In this document: positions 63,048-64,000 of the stretch, piece by piece
How positions within the stretch are numbered: position 1 is the stretch's first letter
Layout: each line of letters begins with the position of its first letter
From: Stichopus chloronotus
Taxonomy: Eukaryota > Echinodermata > Holothuroidea > Aspidochirotida > Stichopodidae
DNA length: 64,000 bases
Assembly (NCBI GenBank): GCA_021234535.1
Contig: CM037838.1
Coordinates: 12,235,929 to 12,299,928, forward strand
Direction of reading: 5' to 3'
Made by a program: the position numbers and the translations under genes
Notes under the pieces: generated by a model
The model's input: the letters and a program-made list of their open reading frames with translations, nothing else
Database searches by the model: none
What the model was told of the DNA's origin: nothing

Positions 63048-63272
63048 TTTCTGCAGAAATATAGAGATGTTAATCTGAATTACAATATCGAAGTGGTAAT
63101 CATAAACTCTAAGAAAGGCCTCTCGATATTCTTTTCTCAGTCCTTCTTTTATTCTCTTCATCTTTGGTTTAATTAATCCATCCAATCCTGATCCAGTTGC
63201 CATCATATCCCAAACTTCTTTTTTTTCCCCTTTTATCTGGCCACAAACAAGAGCTCCCTCGTCATCCGAAAT
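63048..63272 (-). CDS. Candidate internal exon of a minus-strand gene
   Basis: 225 nt on the minus strand, phase 0-0, 75 codons. The acceptor gttctttcgtttcag is strong; the donor gtgaat (63047-63042) is moderate. It encodes ISDDEGALVCGQIKGEKKEV, then WDMMATGSGLDGL, then a Lys/Arg-rich helix (KMKRIKEGLRKEYREAFLRV). Composition is protein-like and charged, unlike the surrounding chance frames. Family not recognised. Upstream exons would lie beyond the window edge. Confidence 0.4.
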
Positions 63273-64000
63273 CTGAAACGAAAGAACCCGATGACGCGCG
63301 CGTCGAAGGACCGGCTGTATACCATTAAGCCATTAAACCTCATGGAGTGTTAATCACTGCTATCAGACTTTTGTTATTGTCATGTCCATTGTCTTTCGAT
63401 AATAATGACCTAAACCATGAAGGGACATGACTTTTATGGGACCCGTTATCTCCATCTGGTATCCTAATATTTACAAACAAAGCCGAGCAAGTTTAAACGA
63501 TTCTGGTTTTGCTGAGGGTTGAAGTCATCTCAGATGAAACATGTCCTAGCCACAAATCCTGGTGAGTCAACGTCTGGACGAAATCCATAAGGGAGTGACA
63601 TTCCTTTCGATCTCCAGACGGGATGGTGGACCGGGTTACCTCCTTCTCTTAGCTCATTACGCCTCTGATGCATCGAAAAAGATTAGGAGGAGATTACATC
63701 TGCATTCTCGTAACTCAAACTGGCCGCTCACAGCAGCTGTTAAATTTTCATTCTTTACGCTTTCCGCACATTTCATGACAGGGAAGGGTGGAAATGTCTT
63801 CTGTGAATACTTTCCTCTGTCATGCATTACGTTACAAGAGCTTTTCTAGTTGTTCAAAGAAAGTGGAGTTGTTGCACAGTTGAAAAGAAAAAGCTTTCCA
63901 CGACACCTGACTTGAAATCACATGATACGAATATCTGAATGTTTGAATCAGCAGCATTATTTTCATTTTTTTTTCAAAACTGCTCACCCTTCTGTTAGGT
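63273..64000. other. Window end, no gene recognised
   Basis: A + strand open frame at 63562-63849 has no ATG of its own and follows a stop. The sequence cctggtgagtc occurs twice (62999, 63559). Nothing else assigned. Confidence 0.4.

Noticed and set aside
1..64000. CRISPR array, prophage or bacterial operon
   Set aside because: No regularly spaced direct repeats with unique spacers and no prokaryotic gene organisation; the spliced FKBP15 gene shows the sequence is animal.

Overview
This is a eukaryotic, animal window. It is intron-rich and AT-rich, uses GT-AG introns throughout, and carries microsatellites, minisatellites and small mobile-element remnants. Its one clearly identifiable gene is an orthologue of animal FKBP15 (FK506-binding protein 15, also called WAFL). 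The CpG-poor gene body beside CpG-rich flanking DNA, abundant C/G homopolymers and a (ATT)n-tailed SINE suggest a marine invertebrate deuterostome. An echinoderm is my best guess, but the sequence alone does not prove it.

Region 1 (1 to about 36.9 kb, + strand): 24 exons from 674 to 34407 encode the last 1211 residues of FKBP15. They give an FKBP-type prolyl isomerase domain, a linker with the FKBP15 signature [15 protein letters not shown], a Pro/Gln-rich segment, a long coiled coil, an acidic repetitive region, and two acidic LFG motifs, the second at the extreme C-terminus. The N-terminal WH1-like part lies upstream of the window. Exon phases agree across all 24 exons only if one surplus base is discounted in each of exons 10 and 13 (near 13710 and 19808). 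Both look like assembly errors or real frameshifts. The introns hold tandem arrays, two of which grew from the 3' ends of exons 6 and 16, and a three-unit covarying hairpin array just after exon 19.

Region 2 (about 36.9 to 47.6 kb): CpG density jumps about tenfold. Two small spliced gene models rest on open frame, splice signals and phase only. One is a minus-strand two-exon gene converging on FKBP15 (37575 to 36956, about 118 residues, no recognised family). The other is a + strand first exon encoding a signal peptide (47353 to 47510). The rest looks non-coding.

Region 3 (47.6 to 64 kb): a tRNA-derived SINE, inverted repeats, many poly(C)/poly(G) runs, a long (AT)n microsatellite, and a candidate minus-strand gene 3' end (exons 63272-63048 and 61266-61132) of unknown family. 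One short + strand exon (52976-53065) weakly recalls the M28B/transferrin-receptor fold. The palindromes TGACGTCA and TAGGCCTA are over-represented in the 38 to 63 kb part.

No bacterial, viral, CRISPR, rRNA or tRNA gene was seen. The genes do not form an operon. FKBP15 is expected to act on early endosomes with actin and WASH-complex proteins; nothing links the neighbouring gene models to that role.
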